Source: Inia geoffrensis (Eukaryota > Chordata > Mammalia > Artiodactyla > Iniidae). Taken from it: 64,000 nucleotides of DNA. Below the pieces are notes generated by a model, which made no database searches, had not been told where the DNA came from, and saw only the letters and a program-made list of their open reading frames with translations. A program made the translations under genes and the position numbers. Below, piece after piece: positions 37,406-48,707 of the stretch. Location of the stretch: NCBI GenBank assembly GCA_036417435.1, contig CM070910.1, forward strand, positions 67,550,784-67,614,783, in the 5' to 3' direction. The first letter of the stretch is position 1, and each line of letters begins with the position of its first letter.

Positions 37406-37413
37406 GGCGGGAA
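37406..37413. promoter_or_regulatory. E2F-like site GGCGGGAA
   Basis: Reverse complement TTCCCGCC is a common E2F site; it lies 26 bases after the palindromic site. Confidence 0.5.
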
Positions 37414-37453
37414 CTAGGAATGTGCGCCGGGGACGTGCTTTGCGTCTGACCTG

Positions 37454-37458
37454 ATTGG
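37454..37458 (-). promoter_or_regulatory. CCAAT box (ATTGG on +), NF-Y type
   Basis: GATTGGCC context, the preferred flank of NF-Y sites. A second ATTGG follows exactly 50 bases later. Confidence 0.5.
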
Positions 37459-37481
37459 CCATGGGCGCTCAGTCCCGCCTC

Positions 37482-37487
37482 CACGTG
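37482..37487. promoter_or_regulatory. E-box CACGTG
   Basis: Perfect palindromic CACGTG between the two CCAAT boxes, a possible MYC/USF site. Confidence 0.4.
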
Positions 37488-37503
37488 CTGATAGCGCTCT
37501 GGC

Positions 37504-37508
37504 ATTGG
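37504..37508 (-). promoter_or_regulatory. Second CCAAT box (ATTGG on +)
   Basis: ATTGG in GCATTGGTG, about 65 bases before the first-exon donor. Confidence 0.45.
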
Positions 37509-37509
37509 T

Positions 37510-37574
37510 GGAGACTCCAGAGAGACCGTGGTGTCCAGAAAGGACCCCAGGTTGCCTTGGGCCAGGCGGGGCGG
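37510..37574 (+). other. CASP8AP2: Probable non-coding first exon of CASP8AP2
   Basis: The donor GGCGG|GTAAGT at 37575 is close to consensus and lies in the CpG island at a fitting distance from the CCAAT boxes. It would join exon 2 at 54465, which begins in the 5' UTR. The 5' border is a guess. Another GTGAGC/GTAGGA donor pair near 37841-37853 is possible. Confidence 0.5.
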
Positions 37575-38404
37575 GTAAGTTGTTGTGGGGGTTCTGGTCT
37601 GCGTGGGGCTGCCGGGGAAGAGGTTGCACTGCGCGGTAGTACTCTGAGCGGAGGCCGGCGGCGTCCGGGGAGCCAGGGAGTTGAAGGCAGCGGCGGAGTC
37701 TGTGGCGGGGGGGATGGCGCGTCTGATATCCGGGGCTCCCAGGAAGCCGCGTTCCCTCCGCCCTCGGATGCAGCTTCTGGGCTTTCACCCCCAATCCCTC
37801 TGTGGTCCCTCGAGAGTATCCGGGCGGGGGCGGGGGCGAGGGTGAGCGCAGGTAGGAAGTGCCCTTTCGACCACTCTTCCTGCCCCTCCCCCCCCAAACC
37901 AATCTTCTCTTGGAATGTACTCTTAAATTAAATCTTTCGGATGGGGTTTTCTGGAGGAATGGGTTTTTCCTGTGTCTGGTGTTCATTGATTTTGGTTGTT
38001 TCCGCTACTGTTACGCCCAGAGAAGTTGTTTATCTTAATCTCTACAGCGAAGAGAGTCATGCCTAACACATAGTAGGCCCTAAATCAGATGTGAATGTGT
38101 AAGTCGTAGAATCTCAGGATTTGCGCTTCAGGCATCAAGTTGGCATTGATTCTGATTCTTCTCTGGTCTTTACCGTTCTCCACAGCTCCAGTTCCAAACC
38201 TTGCCTCTCTTCAGGGCCCCTCCCCCAACTCACTCAGGGCTTCCCCATCTCACTCAGGGCTCCTTTGATTGGAGGCGGACAGAGGCCTTCAGGGCCAGAG
38301 TCCCCATACTCCAGTTATCTCCTGGCGTTTCTTGCCATTTTACAAGAGCTCGCCTGTTAAAAAATTTGTTATACTCTTCTGTCTAATGAATATTCTTGAT
38401 TTTG

Positions 38405-38620
38405 TCATCTGACTTTAGAGACAGCTGGGATCTAAGCCCAGATATGCCTTTTACCAGCTGTTTGACCTTGGGGCAAGTTTCTCTTATCTGTTTCTTCATC
38501 TGTAAATTGGGAAAAAGAATAGTCTGTACCCCATAGGACTTTTGGGAGTATTTAAAGTAAATTGATAATGTATTTAGAGCATTTAGGACAGTGTTTGGCA
38601 CATAGTGTACAGTATATGTG
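38405..38620 (+). repeat. MIR-like relic
   Basis: 'TTTACCAGCTGTTTGACCTT', 'TTCATCTGTAAATTGGG' and 'CAGTGTTTGGCACATAGTG' are MIR core and 3' text. Confidence 0.75.
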
Positions 38621-39172
38621 GCGTTTGTTATTCTTTTCCCCTTAACATCTTTTTAGGGTTCTCGCTGTATTAGATTGTTTCCCATTAGCCTAAACTAAAA
38701 ATACACTCTCCCTCTCCCCTGACTCTTTCTCTACACATTTTTGTTTTTCACTACAAATGTTTATTTCATTCCCTCGATTTTTTTCTTAAAGGAAGCGTCT
38801 TTCAGACTGTCTATTAAAGACATTGTCCTTTCACAAGAATCTAGGTGATCCTTCTCTCATCTGCCTTAACCTCACATCTGAATCCATTGGGGTTGTTCCT
38901 CAAAAGATTACGAGTGAGCTTGCAACTCTTTTCTTGTTTCTCAACTTTGAAAATTTTGCCTCTTCACTTAGGTGCAACTCTCCTATCACAAGCAACTCTC
39001 ATTGTATATTGAGATCCTCATTTGGGGAAAGGTGAGAGCAAGTGTGAAAAATCGTTCTTTGCAAGAGATTCTGATACATAAATTTTCCTCCCCTCCTTCC
39101 TCTTTTCCTTTTCAAGAGAATCACTGGCCTTTATAATTTCAAGAGTAATCCCAGCTACAGCAATTATGTCTT

Positions 39173-39729
39173 TTTTTTTTAATTGATGAAGTATAGTTGA
39201 TTTACAATGTTGTGCTAGTTTCTGGTGTACAGCAAAGTGATTTAGTTATATATTTATGTATATGTATATATATATATTCTTTTTCATATTATTTTCCATT
39301 ATGCTTTATTATAGGATATCGAATATAATTCCCTGTGCTACAGGACCTTGTTGTTTATTTTATATATAGTAGTGTGTATCTGCTAATCCCGAACTCCTAA
39401 TTTATCCCTTCCCCATCCCCTTTCCCCTTTGATAACCATAAATTTGTTTTCTATGTCTGTGAGTCTGTTTCTGTTTCATAAATAAGTTCATTTGCATCAT
39501 ATTTTAGATTCCACATATAAGTGCTAGCATATGGTAGTTGGCTTTCTCTTTCTGATTTCACTCAGTATGACAATCTCCAGGTCCATCCATGTTGCTGCAG
39601 ATGGCAATATTTCATTCTTTTTTATGGGCTGAGTAGTATTCCATTGTATATATGTACCACATCTTTTTTATCCATTCATCTCTCGATGGACTTTTAGGTT
39701 GCTTCCACGTCTTGGCTATTGCAAATAGT
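39173..39729 (-). mobile_element. 5'-truncated L1, antisense
   Basis: Poly-T start, 'AGTATAGTTGATTTACAATG', 'AGTAGTATTCCATTGTATAT', 'TTGGCTATTGCAAATAGT'. Perfect 14-base duplication AGCAATTATGTCTT at 39159-39172 and 39730-39743. Confidence 0.94.
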
Positions 39730-39909
39730 AGCAATTATGTCTTGTCTTCTGTGCTATATACTCCATTTTCCAACTGCCTATTTAGACATTTTCTGCTGGA
39801 TGTTCGATAGATAATTCAACATGGCTTCTTTGGTTCTCCATTTCAGTTAAAAGCATGACTATATTGTTATTAAAGCTAGGAACTGCAAAGTTGTCTGTAA
39901 CAAATTGGG

Positions 39910-40490
39910 ATTTTGATTAATTCAGCAAATATTTTTTTTATTACCTACCAACTTGTCAGGCTCTGTGCTGAGAGCTGGGGGTACAATGGTGAACAGAACA
40001 GAGCCAGGCCTGTTCTTGGTAGAGCTTATAGCCTAGCAGGTGAGGTGGATATTTCTCTAGGAATCCCACAAAAAAATGTAATCATAAACTGAAAAGAGGC
40101 CATGTAGAGAAAGGACAAAGTGGTATAAGAATATTTAACAGAGGACCTGACCTAGCGGAGAGAAAGGGTAGCCAGGGAAGGCTCAAACATTACGTAAGCC
40201 ACAGTATCACACACACATGAGTTGAGTGAAGGAGAACAGGGAGGAAAGAACACTCCCTGCAGAGGCGCTGTGGTGGGAGGGGCAAACTGTGTTCTAGGAG
40301 CTGAAGGAAGGCCAATATGATCAGGGCAGAGAATGGGGGAGAATGCTACAGACTAACCCTAGAGGAGCAGGGAGAGGCCGGGTCACTCAGGGCTTGGTAA
40401 GAAGAATTGTGACAAAATTTGTTTTTTAACCTAAGATCAGCTGGAAGCACTGAAGGGTTTTAAGCAGAGAAGGAAACATCAGATTTGCAT
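39910..40490. repeat. Ancient LINE-type relic (L2-like)
   Basis: 'CAGGCTCTGTGCTGAGAGCT', 'CAATGGTGAACAGAACAGA', 'AGCCAGGGAAGGCTC', 'GGGTTTTAAGCAGAGAAGG': text of a common old repeat in expected order. Confidence 0.6.
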
Positions 40491-40651
40491 TTTGAAAAGA
40501 CAGCTCAGGCTGTGATTTTGAAATGGGCAAGATTGGATATTTGAATACCCATTCCCTTAAATCTTTTTGATTCTGCTACAGAAATCTTTCAGGTCTGGTC
40601 CTAGTCTTTATTTCCACTAATAACTTAGTCATCCTTCATTGTCTCCTGCAT

Positions 40652-41206
40652 TTTTTTCTTTTTTTTTTTTTTTTTTTGGCTGTGTTGGGTCTTCATTGCT
40701 ACGCGCAGGCTTTCTCTAGTTGCGGCAAGCGGGGGCTACTCTTTTTTTTTTTTTTTTTTGCTGTACGCGGGCCTCTCACTGCTGTGGCCTCTCCCGTTGC
40801 GGAGCACAGACTCCGGACGCGCAGGCCCAGCGGCCACGGCTCACGGGCGCAGCCGCTCCGCGGAATGTGGGATCCTACCGGACTGGGGCACGAACCCGCG
40901 TCCCCTGCAGCGGCAGGTGGACTCTCAACCACTGCGCCACCAGGGAAGCCCTTGTGGGGGGAGCTACTCTTAAGTCGCGGTGCGTGGGCTTCTCATTGCT
41001 GTGGCTTCTCTTGTTGTGGAGCACGGACTCTAGGCGTGTAGGCTTCAGTAGCTGTGGCTCGTGGGCTCTAGAGCACAGGCTCAATAGTTGTGGCGCACAG
41101 ACTTAGTTGCTCTGCGGCATGTGAGATCTTCCTGGACCAGGGCTCGTACCCATGTCCCCTGCATTGGCAGGCAAATTCTCAACTACTGCCGCACCAGGCA
41201 AACACC
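40652..41206 (-). mobile_element. CHR-type SINE, long form, split by another SINE
   Basis: The outer copy begins 'GGCTGTGTTGGGTCTTC', breaks at 'GGGGGCTACTC' (40741) and resumes at 40953 'GTGGGGGGAGCTACTC'. It ends 'CCGCACCAGGCAAACACC'. Duplication TCTCCTGCAT at 40642-40651 and 41207-41216. Confidence 0.93.
40742..40952 (-). mobile_element. CHR-type SINE, ~200-base form, nested in an older SINE
   Basis: Poly-T, 'CGGGCCTCTCACTGCTGTGG', 'CCACCAGGGAAGCCC'. Flanked by the repeated outer text GCTACTCTT, which serves as its target duplication. Confidence 0.93.
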
Positions 41207-42272
41207 TCTCCTGCATGTTTTAATAGCATTTTCTATCTCCCTTGCCACTAATATTTTCTATACTCTTCTTGCTAGAGTTGAACGTCTGAAAAGCAGATTT
41301 GATCATGATATTTCTCTGCTTTAAAAGCCTTCAGTGGTTCCCTCATTCCGTAGTGGATGACGTCCAAGTATCGTAATTATATCACTGGACTTTTCTAAAA
41401 TCTCAATTCTCACATTCTAACCTCTGGGTATTGAAACCCAGGCTTGCTTGTGGACCCTTAGATGCGGGAAGATGGTGTCAGGAAGTGTGTTTGCGAACAC
41501 AAACCCAGTTTCACTGAACCTTGGGGTTTTGGAAACCTTGGGATAGTGAGTGATAGGGCTAGAAAGGTAGGTGCCTTTCTTGACTATTCGGTAGACATTG
41601 GGAAGTAATACAAAGTTTTTGAGCAGGAAGTGAGATGAGCAGGATTGCTTTGGAAGAACTAACCGAACTGTTGTGTGTAACATGTGTTTGGGGAGGGGAG
41701 ATAGCTAGATAGCTATAGTGGGGGGTCTGAAACAAATTTCAATAGCAAGAATGAGGAAAAGTGGGAGAAGCGTTGTAGGGTAGCATCAGTAGGGATGCTA
41801 CTTAAAGAAGTAGCAATGTCAGGGGGTGACAAAGGTTGACAGAAAGGTGATCTTTTTTGGTTTTAGACTTGGTGAGCTTGGACTTACAGGAATGTGTTTA
41901 TTAACTTTAGCATCTTATTGCTGACTGTTGATTTGTTTTTTAGTACAAACATATCCTAATTTTCAAGCACTGAGGGGCAGCAGAGGAGTCTATCTGATCT
42001 GGTACCCCTACTTTTTGTGGCAGTTCTTGATCTCTATCCCGACCTCCTTGTGTTTGCCCATCAAATGTTTAATCCAAACTGCTTTGCAGTTGTAGAAAAT
42101 AAGATAGTGATGTCTAGGAGCTTGTCACCTTAGGAAAGTATTCAGATACCTTTTTACAAGGGCCCAATAGCATTTAGAGCTAGTTATGTGTTATTAAATT
42201 GTAATAACCACAATTGTAGTTGTAATTAAATTGTAATAAAGTTAAAGAGGGAATTCCCTCTGTAACTTAAAC

Positions 42273-42444
42273 TTTTTTTTTTTGGCTGCGCTGGGTCTTA
42301 GTTGCGGCACATGGGGTCTTATTTGCAGTGTGTGGGATCTTTAGTTGTGGCATGTGGGATCTAGTTCCCTGACCAGGGATCAAACCCAGGCCCCCTGCAT
42401 TGGGAGCGTGGAGCCTTTAACTGCTGGACCACCAGGGAAGTCCC
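42273..42444 (-). mobile_element. CHR-type SINE, short/intermediate form
   Basis: 'GGCTGCGCTGGGTCTTAG' to 'GGACCACCAGGGAAGTCCC'. Flanking 'AACTTAAACTTT' and 'TTAACTTTAAAT' are imperfect. Confidence 0.9.
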
Positions 42445-42492
42445 TTAACTTTAAATTAATTAAAATTAATTACAGTTTAAACATCCACCTCA

Positions 42493-42772
42493 GGGCTTCC
42501 CTGGTGGCGCAGTGGTTGAGAATCTGCCTGCCAGTTCAGGGGACACGGGTTCGAACTCTGGTCTGGGAAGATCCCACATGCCACAGAGCAACTGGGCCCG
42601 CGAGCCACAGCTACTGAGCCTGTGCATCTGGAGCCTGTGCTCCGCAACAGGCGAGGCCGAGACTGAGAGGCCCGTGCACCGCGATGAAGAGTGGACCCCG
42701 CTCGCCGCAACTAGAGAAAGCCCTCGCACAGAAACGAAGACCCAACACAGTCAAATAAATAAATAAAATTTA
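42493..42772 (+). mobile_element. CHR-type SINE, long form
   Basis: 'GGCTTCCCTGGTGGCGCAG' to (AAAT)n tail. 15-base duplication AAACATCCACCTCAG / AAACATCAACCTCAG at 42478-42492 and 42773-42787 with one mismatch. Confidence 0.94.
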
Positions 42773-42787
42773 TAAACATCAACCTCA

Positions 42788-43445
42788 GTGTGTTAGGCCA
42801 AATAATGGATTCCCCAATATGTCCATGTTCTAATCCCAGGAACCTATGAATATGTTGCTTTACGTGGCAAAAGAAACTTCGGAGGGAATTCCTTGGAGGT
42901 CCAGTGGTTAGGACTCTGCTTCCACTGCAGGGGGCGTGGGTTCAATCCCTGGTTGGGGAACTGGGATCCCGCAAGTCACGTGGTGTGCCCCCCCCCCCAA
43001 AAAAAGAAATTTTGCAGATGTGATTAGGATTTTGAAATGGGGAGAGTATCCTGGGTTATCCAGTTGGCCAGTATTATCATAAGGGTCCTTAAGAGGGAAG
43101 CAGGAGAGTAAGTGACAGGAAAGGCCATGTGATGACGGAAGCATGAGGAAGGTGGAGAGGGGAGCAGGTCTGACCATGGAAGCAGAGGTCAAGAGGTGAG
43201 ATGTCACACTATTGGCTTTGAAGGTGGAAGAAGGAGCCACCAGCCAAGGAACATAAGTAGCCTCTAGAAGCTGGGAAGAGCAAAGAACAGTTTCTCCCCT
43301 ACAGCCTCCAGAAGGAATGCAGCCCTCCTGAACCTTGATTTTTAGACCAGTGAGACTTCTGACCTCCAGAACTGTAAGGTAATAAATTTGTGTTAAGCCA
43401 TGAAGTTTGTGGTCATTTGGTAGAGCAGCAATAGGAAACTAACGG
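42788..43445 (+). repeat. Ancient LTR-like repeat split by a SINE, family uncertain
   Basis: 'TTGCAGATGTGATTAGGATT', 'CATGTGATGACGGAAGC', 'CCTCCAGAAGGAATGCAGCC', 'GTAATAAATTTGTGTTAAGC'. This resembles a widespread old mammalian LTR-type (MaLR-like) repeat; no coding part is present. Confidence 0.5.
42884..43005 (+). mobile_element. CHR-type SINE, short form, nested
   Basis: 'GGGAATTCCTTGGAGGTCC' to a C/A-rich tail, inserted in the old repeat at 42788-43445. Confidence 0.88.
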
Positions 43446-43575
43446 TCATTCACACTGTGCATATTTCGTGTACTGAATAGCTACATATGGCTAGTAGCTA
43501 CCATACTGGACAGCTCAGATATAGAACATTTTTTATCATCATAGAAAGTTCTGTTGGGCAGCATTGGTCTAAAAT
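43446..43575. repeat. hAT-type DNA transposon relic
   Basis: 'TATGGCTAGTAGCTACCATA', 'CTGGACAGCTCAGATATAG', 'TTCTGTTGGGCAGCATTGG': same kind as the relic at 16420-16738. Confidence 0.5.
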
Positions 43576-43716
43576 AATAGTTCTCAGAGTGTGACCCCCA
43601 GCAGCATTACCTGCGAACGTTTTAGAAATTCAATTCTCAAGCCTCATCTCAGACCTACTGAATCAGAAACTTTGGAGATGGGCCCATCAAATCTTGTGTT
43701 TTAAGTTCCCCAGGTT
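43576..43716. repeat. MER5-like hAT relic
   Basis: 'AGTTCTCAGAGTGTGACCCC', 'CATCTCAGACCTACTGAATC' and 'AGAAACTTTGGAGATGGGCC' match MER5-type text. Confidence 0.65.
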
Positions 43717-43734
43717 TTTCTTTTTTTTTTTTTT

Positions 43735-43990
43735 TTAATAGACTTTATTTTTTAGGGCATTTTTAAGTTCACAGCAAAATTGAGCAAAAATGCAGAGTGT
43801 TTGCATATGCTTCCTGCGCCAACACACAACTTCCTCCATCAACATCTAACAACAGAGTGTTGCATTTGTTACAATTAGTGAGCAGTGTACATCATTGATA
43901 CACAATCATTGGTACATTGATACCTGATTATCACCCAAAGTCGAAAATTTACATTTGATAAGCCTTAGTTTTTAACCACTATGCCAATCT
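43735..43990 (-). mobile_element. Old L1 3' fragment, antisense
   Basis: 'TTTTAAGTTCACAGCAAAAT', 'GTTGCATTTGTTACAATTAG', 'CACCCAAAGTC'; parallels 23030-23430. Confidence 0.7.
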
Positions 43991-44619
43991 CCTACCCTAA
44001 TTGAAGGCCACTTTCCTGAGCGGGGATTCAACTGAGACTTTGAAGGGTATGTAGAATTTCCAAAGCTGGGGGTTGGAAGGACATTTCAGGCAGGAGAGTT
44101 GTATAGAAAAAGAAGTGGAGGGATTTTTCAGGGTACTTGGCAAGTTTGACTTAAGCAAGAGGTCCCAAGCTTTAGTTAGTCAGTTGAGTATCAACCACAT
44201 GAAGTTTGTCCTAAGCAATAATAGCCATGAAATCATGGGTTTAGAATGCAAGTTTTATTTTTGAATCCCCATTGAAATAAATATGTTAATCTTTGAAAAA
44301 TATTTGGTTATATGCCACTAAAATTATCCCTAGAGCCCCCAGTGATAGTCATGCCCCATTCTGGAAAACACTACCATAGGGAATTACTGGAGATCCCCTG
44401 GGGAGGTAGAATGAGGCCAGTGTTTGTTGAGCAAGCGTCATCTGTGTCCCAAGTAAGCTGCTTGCTGCTGTTCATAATTCTCTAGCCCCAGGCCTACCAG
44501 CATATTTGATCCTATCTTTCCTGGCTGGCAACACTTTGGTGGCTCCCTGTTCTCTTCTAGATAGAAGAGGAAATGCCTTAACATAACCTACAAGGTCGTT
44601 GGGGATCCTGGGATAGGCC

Positions 44620-44970
44620 TACCATGGCTCCATCAGGCTGGTGAAGAGAGGGAGACAGGAGACAGGGAGGATCTCCTGGAAGAAGTGACAACTGAGCTGA
44701 AGTCTAACTGATTTAGGGGAGAGAACTAGGTGATGGAGGTGAAGAGCTTTTTTAGGTAGAAGGAACAGCATCTGCAAATTTCCTGAGGCAGGAAGGAACA
44801 ATGTGCATGTGAGCACCTGAAAGAGGCAGTAGAGGAAGAGTCAAGGAGAGGAGTTTGCAGGGGCCAGACCCTGCCTGCAGTCCCTGGAGGCATCACAAGC
44901 ATTGTGATCTTAATGCTGTGCCTTATGAAACTTCTCCAGGATTTTCTGTTGCATGTTAAAGTTTAAGGAA
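44620..44970. repeat. Ancient LINE-type relic (L2-like)
   Basis: 'ACAACTGAGCTGAAGTC', 'AGGAACAGCATCTGCAAATT', 'CCTGAGGCAGGAAGGAACA'; same family as 39910-40490. Confidence 0.55.
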
Positions 44971-45082
44971 AACTTTAGAAGGCACATGATTCCAGTAGAG
45001 ATTGGTAAATGCAATAATGACATGTTCAGCATGTTGATAGAATAAGGGATTGGGAATTAACTATGCCTCTAAAAACGTGGGG

Positions 45083-45414
45083 TTTTTTTTTGGCTGCATT
45101 GGGTCTCCGTCGCTACGTGTGGGCTTTCTCTAGTTGCGGTGAGCGGGGGCTACTCGTAAGTTGTGGTGCGTGGGCTTCTCATTGCATTGGCTTCTCTTGT
45201 TGTGGAGCACGGGCTCTAGGCGTGTGGGCTTCAGTAGTTGTGACTCGCGGGCTCAGTAGTTGTGGCACGCAGGCTCTAGAGCGCAGGCTCAGTAGTTGTG
45301 GTGCGCAGGCTTAGTTGCTCCATGGCATGTGGGATCTTCCCGGACCAGGACTCGAACCCATGTCCCCTTCATTGGCAGGTGGACTCTCAACCACTGTGCC
45401 ACCAGGGAGGTCCC
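45083..45414 (-). mobile_element. CHR-type SINE, long form
   Basis: 'GGCTGCATTGGGTCTCC' to 'GTGCCACCAGGGAGGTCCC'. Confidence 0.93.
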
Positions 45415-47581
45415 TAATTTATTTATTTTTTGTGTGGTAGCTAGGTTTGGGAAGGGGATGAGCAGTCCAGGTGAGGAAACAGAACAAGCAAGATATTGTG
45501 GAGCTGAAGTACATGGCATATTTCAGGAACTGCAAGTACAGATATTTCTGCTCTGTTATATGTATTCTTGTATTCTGCAAAATCACTCACTAAGACAGGG
45601 TTTATGGGAAAAATAGGAGCAGAATACTCAAAGCCTATCTACTCATATTACTGGAGCAGCAACAGGAACAATATCAATTGTAATTAAAATATCGGCACAG
45701 TTAAAAGACATGTTAAATTCCTAGTAAATAAGTATCTCAGTAAATATAGGTCTTTTCCTCAAGAAAAAATAAGGATGAAGATAGCTTGATGGAAGGAGGA
45801 ATAAGGAAGGATTGCGGCAACAAGAAGAGGGACATAAGCATCAGGGGTTGTGGGTACAGAGGCAGATGCAGGCTTCATGTGAAATCTTGTGACAGTGGAC
45901 TGGATGGCTCTGGCTCATTGCCTTGTGTTTGGCTTTGTTCCCCCATCCTCCCTCCCACAAAGATTGAGGGAAACCAAGCTTAAGCCCATGCAAGACAGAG
46001 CCTGCGGCTGTACTGAGACTAGAGGAAGAAAGGGGAGTGATGGGTATCTAGCGTAAGGGTGGCAGGTACAGGACTAGATTCCTTCTTGCTGTGTTTAGCT
46101 GCTGTTCATTAATGGTGCAGAACTTTAACATCCTGGGAAAGAACCCCATCTGAACCAACATAATTTCTGGGTTATACTGACATCATTTCTCTATTTCTCA
46201 ATAATGTATGTGCTAACTTGCATTACAGAAACATGCTGTGGTGACTGGCTGAAGTGTGTGAGGGGAACAGTGAGAAATAGAAAAGCACTGATAGACATTT
46301 CTAGAAAGACCTTGGGTTCTGCGCTAGGGAAGCTTAACTTGATAATTTTATTTGGGGTAGCTGTTGAAGGTTTCTAACCTGGGAGAGGAACACAGGCTAG
46401 ACATAAACAGCGTTAATTTTGGCCTCAGTGTAGAAAATGGTAAGAGGAAAAAGATATTGGTAGTGTAGAAACTAACTAGGAGACTTTTATAATAATTTAA
46501 GTGAGAAATAATTGTATCTGAAACTGGAACAGTGACAGTGCAAAGGAGACACTAATTTGAGAGATTTAAAAATCACTAAGAATTTGTGACTGCTTGAAAG
46601 TGAGTGTGGTGCTAAGAAAGAGTCAAAGATAATGGAAGCTTTTAGCTTGAGAGTGAATTGAGGCAGGAGATGATAGTTTATATTTTCCATATCCAGGCAC
46701 TTAGGTAATTTACTTTCTTCCATTATTATGCCTCATGTAATCACTCTTTTCGTCTGACTGTCTCCGTCTTGGGTTAAGCCTTATCATGTGGACTTTTATA
46801 GTAGCCTCCCTCCCAGTTTCTTTTCCTACACTTTTGTCTTTCCAGTTCATTCCGCAAATTAGCCTTCCTCTTTCCTTTCTTTATATCAATGTACTAACTC
46901 ACAAACCTTCAGTGCTCTTATCTTCTGGAAGTTCAAGGCCAGATATGTTGGTTTGACATTTAGTATCTTCTGTTTGACACTAATGAAATTTTAGTTTTGT
47001 CTCCCAATCCTGTTCTGAGGTATGTTTCAACTAGGCTGTTTTATTTACAGATCTCCATGTCTGCCTTTCCTCCAAGGTTAATATTCTCATTTGGAATCTA
47101 CAGAGATCTCCACAGATACCTCCCTCTCCTCCATTGACATGCAAGTCCTTCCCCTCCTACCAAGCAAGTCCTCTGCAATGTGTATGCTTTTATTCTCCAC
47201 ACGTTTTTGCCAACATTTTGGAGGGGATAGTGGCTTTAAGGGGGCCCAAGGAGTACTTCTAGGGTGCTGGTAATGGTCTGTTTCTTGATCTGAGTGGTAA
47301 TTCCATGGATGTGTACAGTATGTGAAAAATATAGGACTGTCTACTTATGATTTGGGCTTTTTTCTATTTTTATGTTATACTTCAATAAAAAATCTACTCT
47401 CTCCCCATCAATATAAAATATGTCCTGACTCTCCTAGGCCCTTTGCACTTCAATTTGAATTTTATGGTCAGCTTGTTAAGTTTGGGATTGCATTGAGTTT
47501 ATAGATAAAGTTAGGGGGAATTGCCAACCTTGATGTTGAGTTTCCTAAAAGTGATTGAGATATATTTTATCATTTATTTAG

Positions 47582-47919
47582 AGCAGAGGTAGGCTGCCTG
47601 TTCTTGTAAGTAAAGTTTTATTGGAACACAGCTGCCTCTATTCATTTACGAGTTGTCTATGGTTGTTTTGGAGCTACAGCAGCAGTTAAGTCCTTGTGAC
47701 AGACCAGATGGTCTACAAGCATAAAATGCCTACTTCCTGACCCTTTAAGAAGAAAAGGTTTTCAGGGGATGCCCCTGGAGGTCCAGTGGTTAGGACTCTG
47801 CACTTCCACTGTAGAGGGCAGGTCCAATCCCTGGTCGGGGAACTAGGATCCCGCATGCCTCACGGCATGGCCAGAAAAAAAAAAAAAAGAAGAAGAAGAA
47901 AGGGTTTTCAAATCCCTGA
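47582..47919 (-). repeat. MER20-like DNA transposon inside L1
   Basis: 'TAAAGTTTTATTGGAACACA', 'GAGTTGTCTATGGTTG', 'CTTCCTGACCCTTTAAG', then after the SINE 'TTTTCAAATCCCTGA'. Both ends and order fit MER20. Confidence 0.7.
47765..47897 (+). mobile_element. CHR-type SINE, short form, nested in MER20-like element
   Basis: 'GGGGATGCCCCTGGAGGTCC' to 'ATGGCCAGAAAAAA' and a GAA-rich tail. Duplication GAAAAGGTTTTCA / GAAAGGGTTTTCA at 47752-47764 and 47898-47910. Confidence 0.92.
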
Positions 47920-48284
47920 TTTAGATCTTTTATTATTTTCTCCATAAAGGTCTTATATTAGATTAATTCCTATGTACCTTATAGATTTGTTGTTGTGAAT
48001 AATATCTTATCAGTTATGTTTAAAAACTGTTTGCTGTCATATAGGAAACCTGTTGCTTTTGTGTATAATCTTACATTCAGCGACTTTGAGAAACCCTTAC
48101 CAGTTCTAATAATTTGTAGATTTTCTGTATAGGTGATCATAGTGTGAATAATGGCAGCTTTGTTTCTTCCTTTCCAGTTCTGTCTCATTTCATGTTTTAC
48201 TCTTTTTGCTAATAGAAGCAAGCTTGACTTTGAAGGAGATGCTTCTATGGTTTTAACATCATGCATGATGATTAACCTGAAGGT

Positions 48285-48639
48285 TTTGTTTTTTTTTTAA
48301 TAAATTTATTTATTTTTGGCTGCATTGGGTCTTTGCTGATGCACACGGGCTTTCTCTAGTTGTGGCGAGCGGGGGCTGCTCTTCATTGCGGTGCCCGGGC
48401 TTCTCATTGCGGTGGCTTCTCTTGTTCTGGAGCATGGGCTCTAGGCACGTGGGCTTCAGTAGTTGTGGCACACAGGCTCAGTAGTTGTGTCTCGTGGGCT
48501 CTAGAGCACAGGCTCAGTAGTTGTGGCGCATGGGCTTAGCTGCTTGGTGGCATGTGGGAACTTTCCAGACCAGGGCTCGAACCCATGTCCCCTGCATTGG
48601 CAGGTGGACTCTTAACCTCTGCGCCACCAGGGAAGTCCC
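48285..48639 (-). mobile_element. CHR-type SINE, long form
   Basis: (TTTA)-rich start, 'GGCTGCATTGGGTCTTTG' to 'GCGCCACCAGGGAAGTCCC'. Confidence 0.93.
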
Positions 48640-48707
48640 AGTGTGAGGGGTTTTGGTTTTTTTTAGTAGAAATATGTCTTCTATCAGCTTATGAAAGTTC
48701 CCATCTT

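Larger units (their letters stand above)
37255..37860 (+). promoter_or_regulatory. CASP8AP2: CpG island promoter of CASP8AP2
   Basis: GC-rich and CpG-dense over about 600 bases, with no TATA box but several GC boxes (for example CCCCGCCCC near 37330). It contains a perfect palindromic E2F-type site, a second E2F-like site, two ATTGG (NF-Y) motifs 50 bases apart and a CACGTG E-box. This grouping is typical of S-phase gene promoters and suits a histone-processing factor. It lies 16.9 kb upstream of the first coding exon on the same strand, with a good splice donor inside it. The start point is not determined; the island could also fire in the other direction. Confidence 0.75.
47370..48265 (-). 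mobile_element. Old L1 ORF2 fragment, antisense, split by a DNA transposon
   Basis: The left part (to about 47581) has 'TTGGGATTGCATTGAGTTTA' and ends '...TCATTTATTTA'. The right part resumes at about 47920 with 'TTTAGATCTTTTATTATTTT', exactly the expected L1 continuation. It runs on through 'CTTATAGATTTGTTG' text. Confidence 0.75.

Noticed and set aside
37414..37986. 190-codon antisense and 158-codon sense frames
   Set aside because: They come from the CpG-rich promoter island, have low-complexity Pro/Arg/Gly composition, and resemble no known protein.
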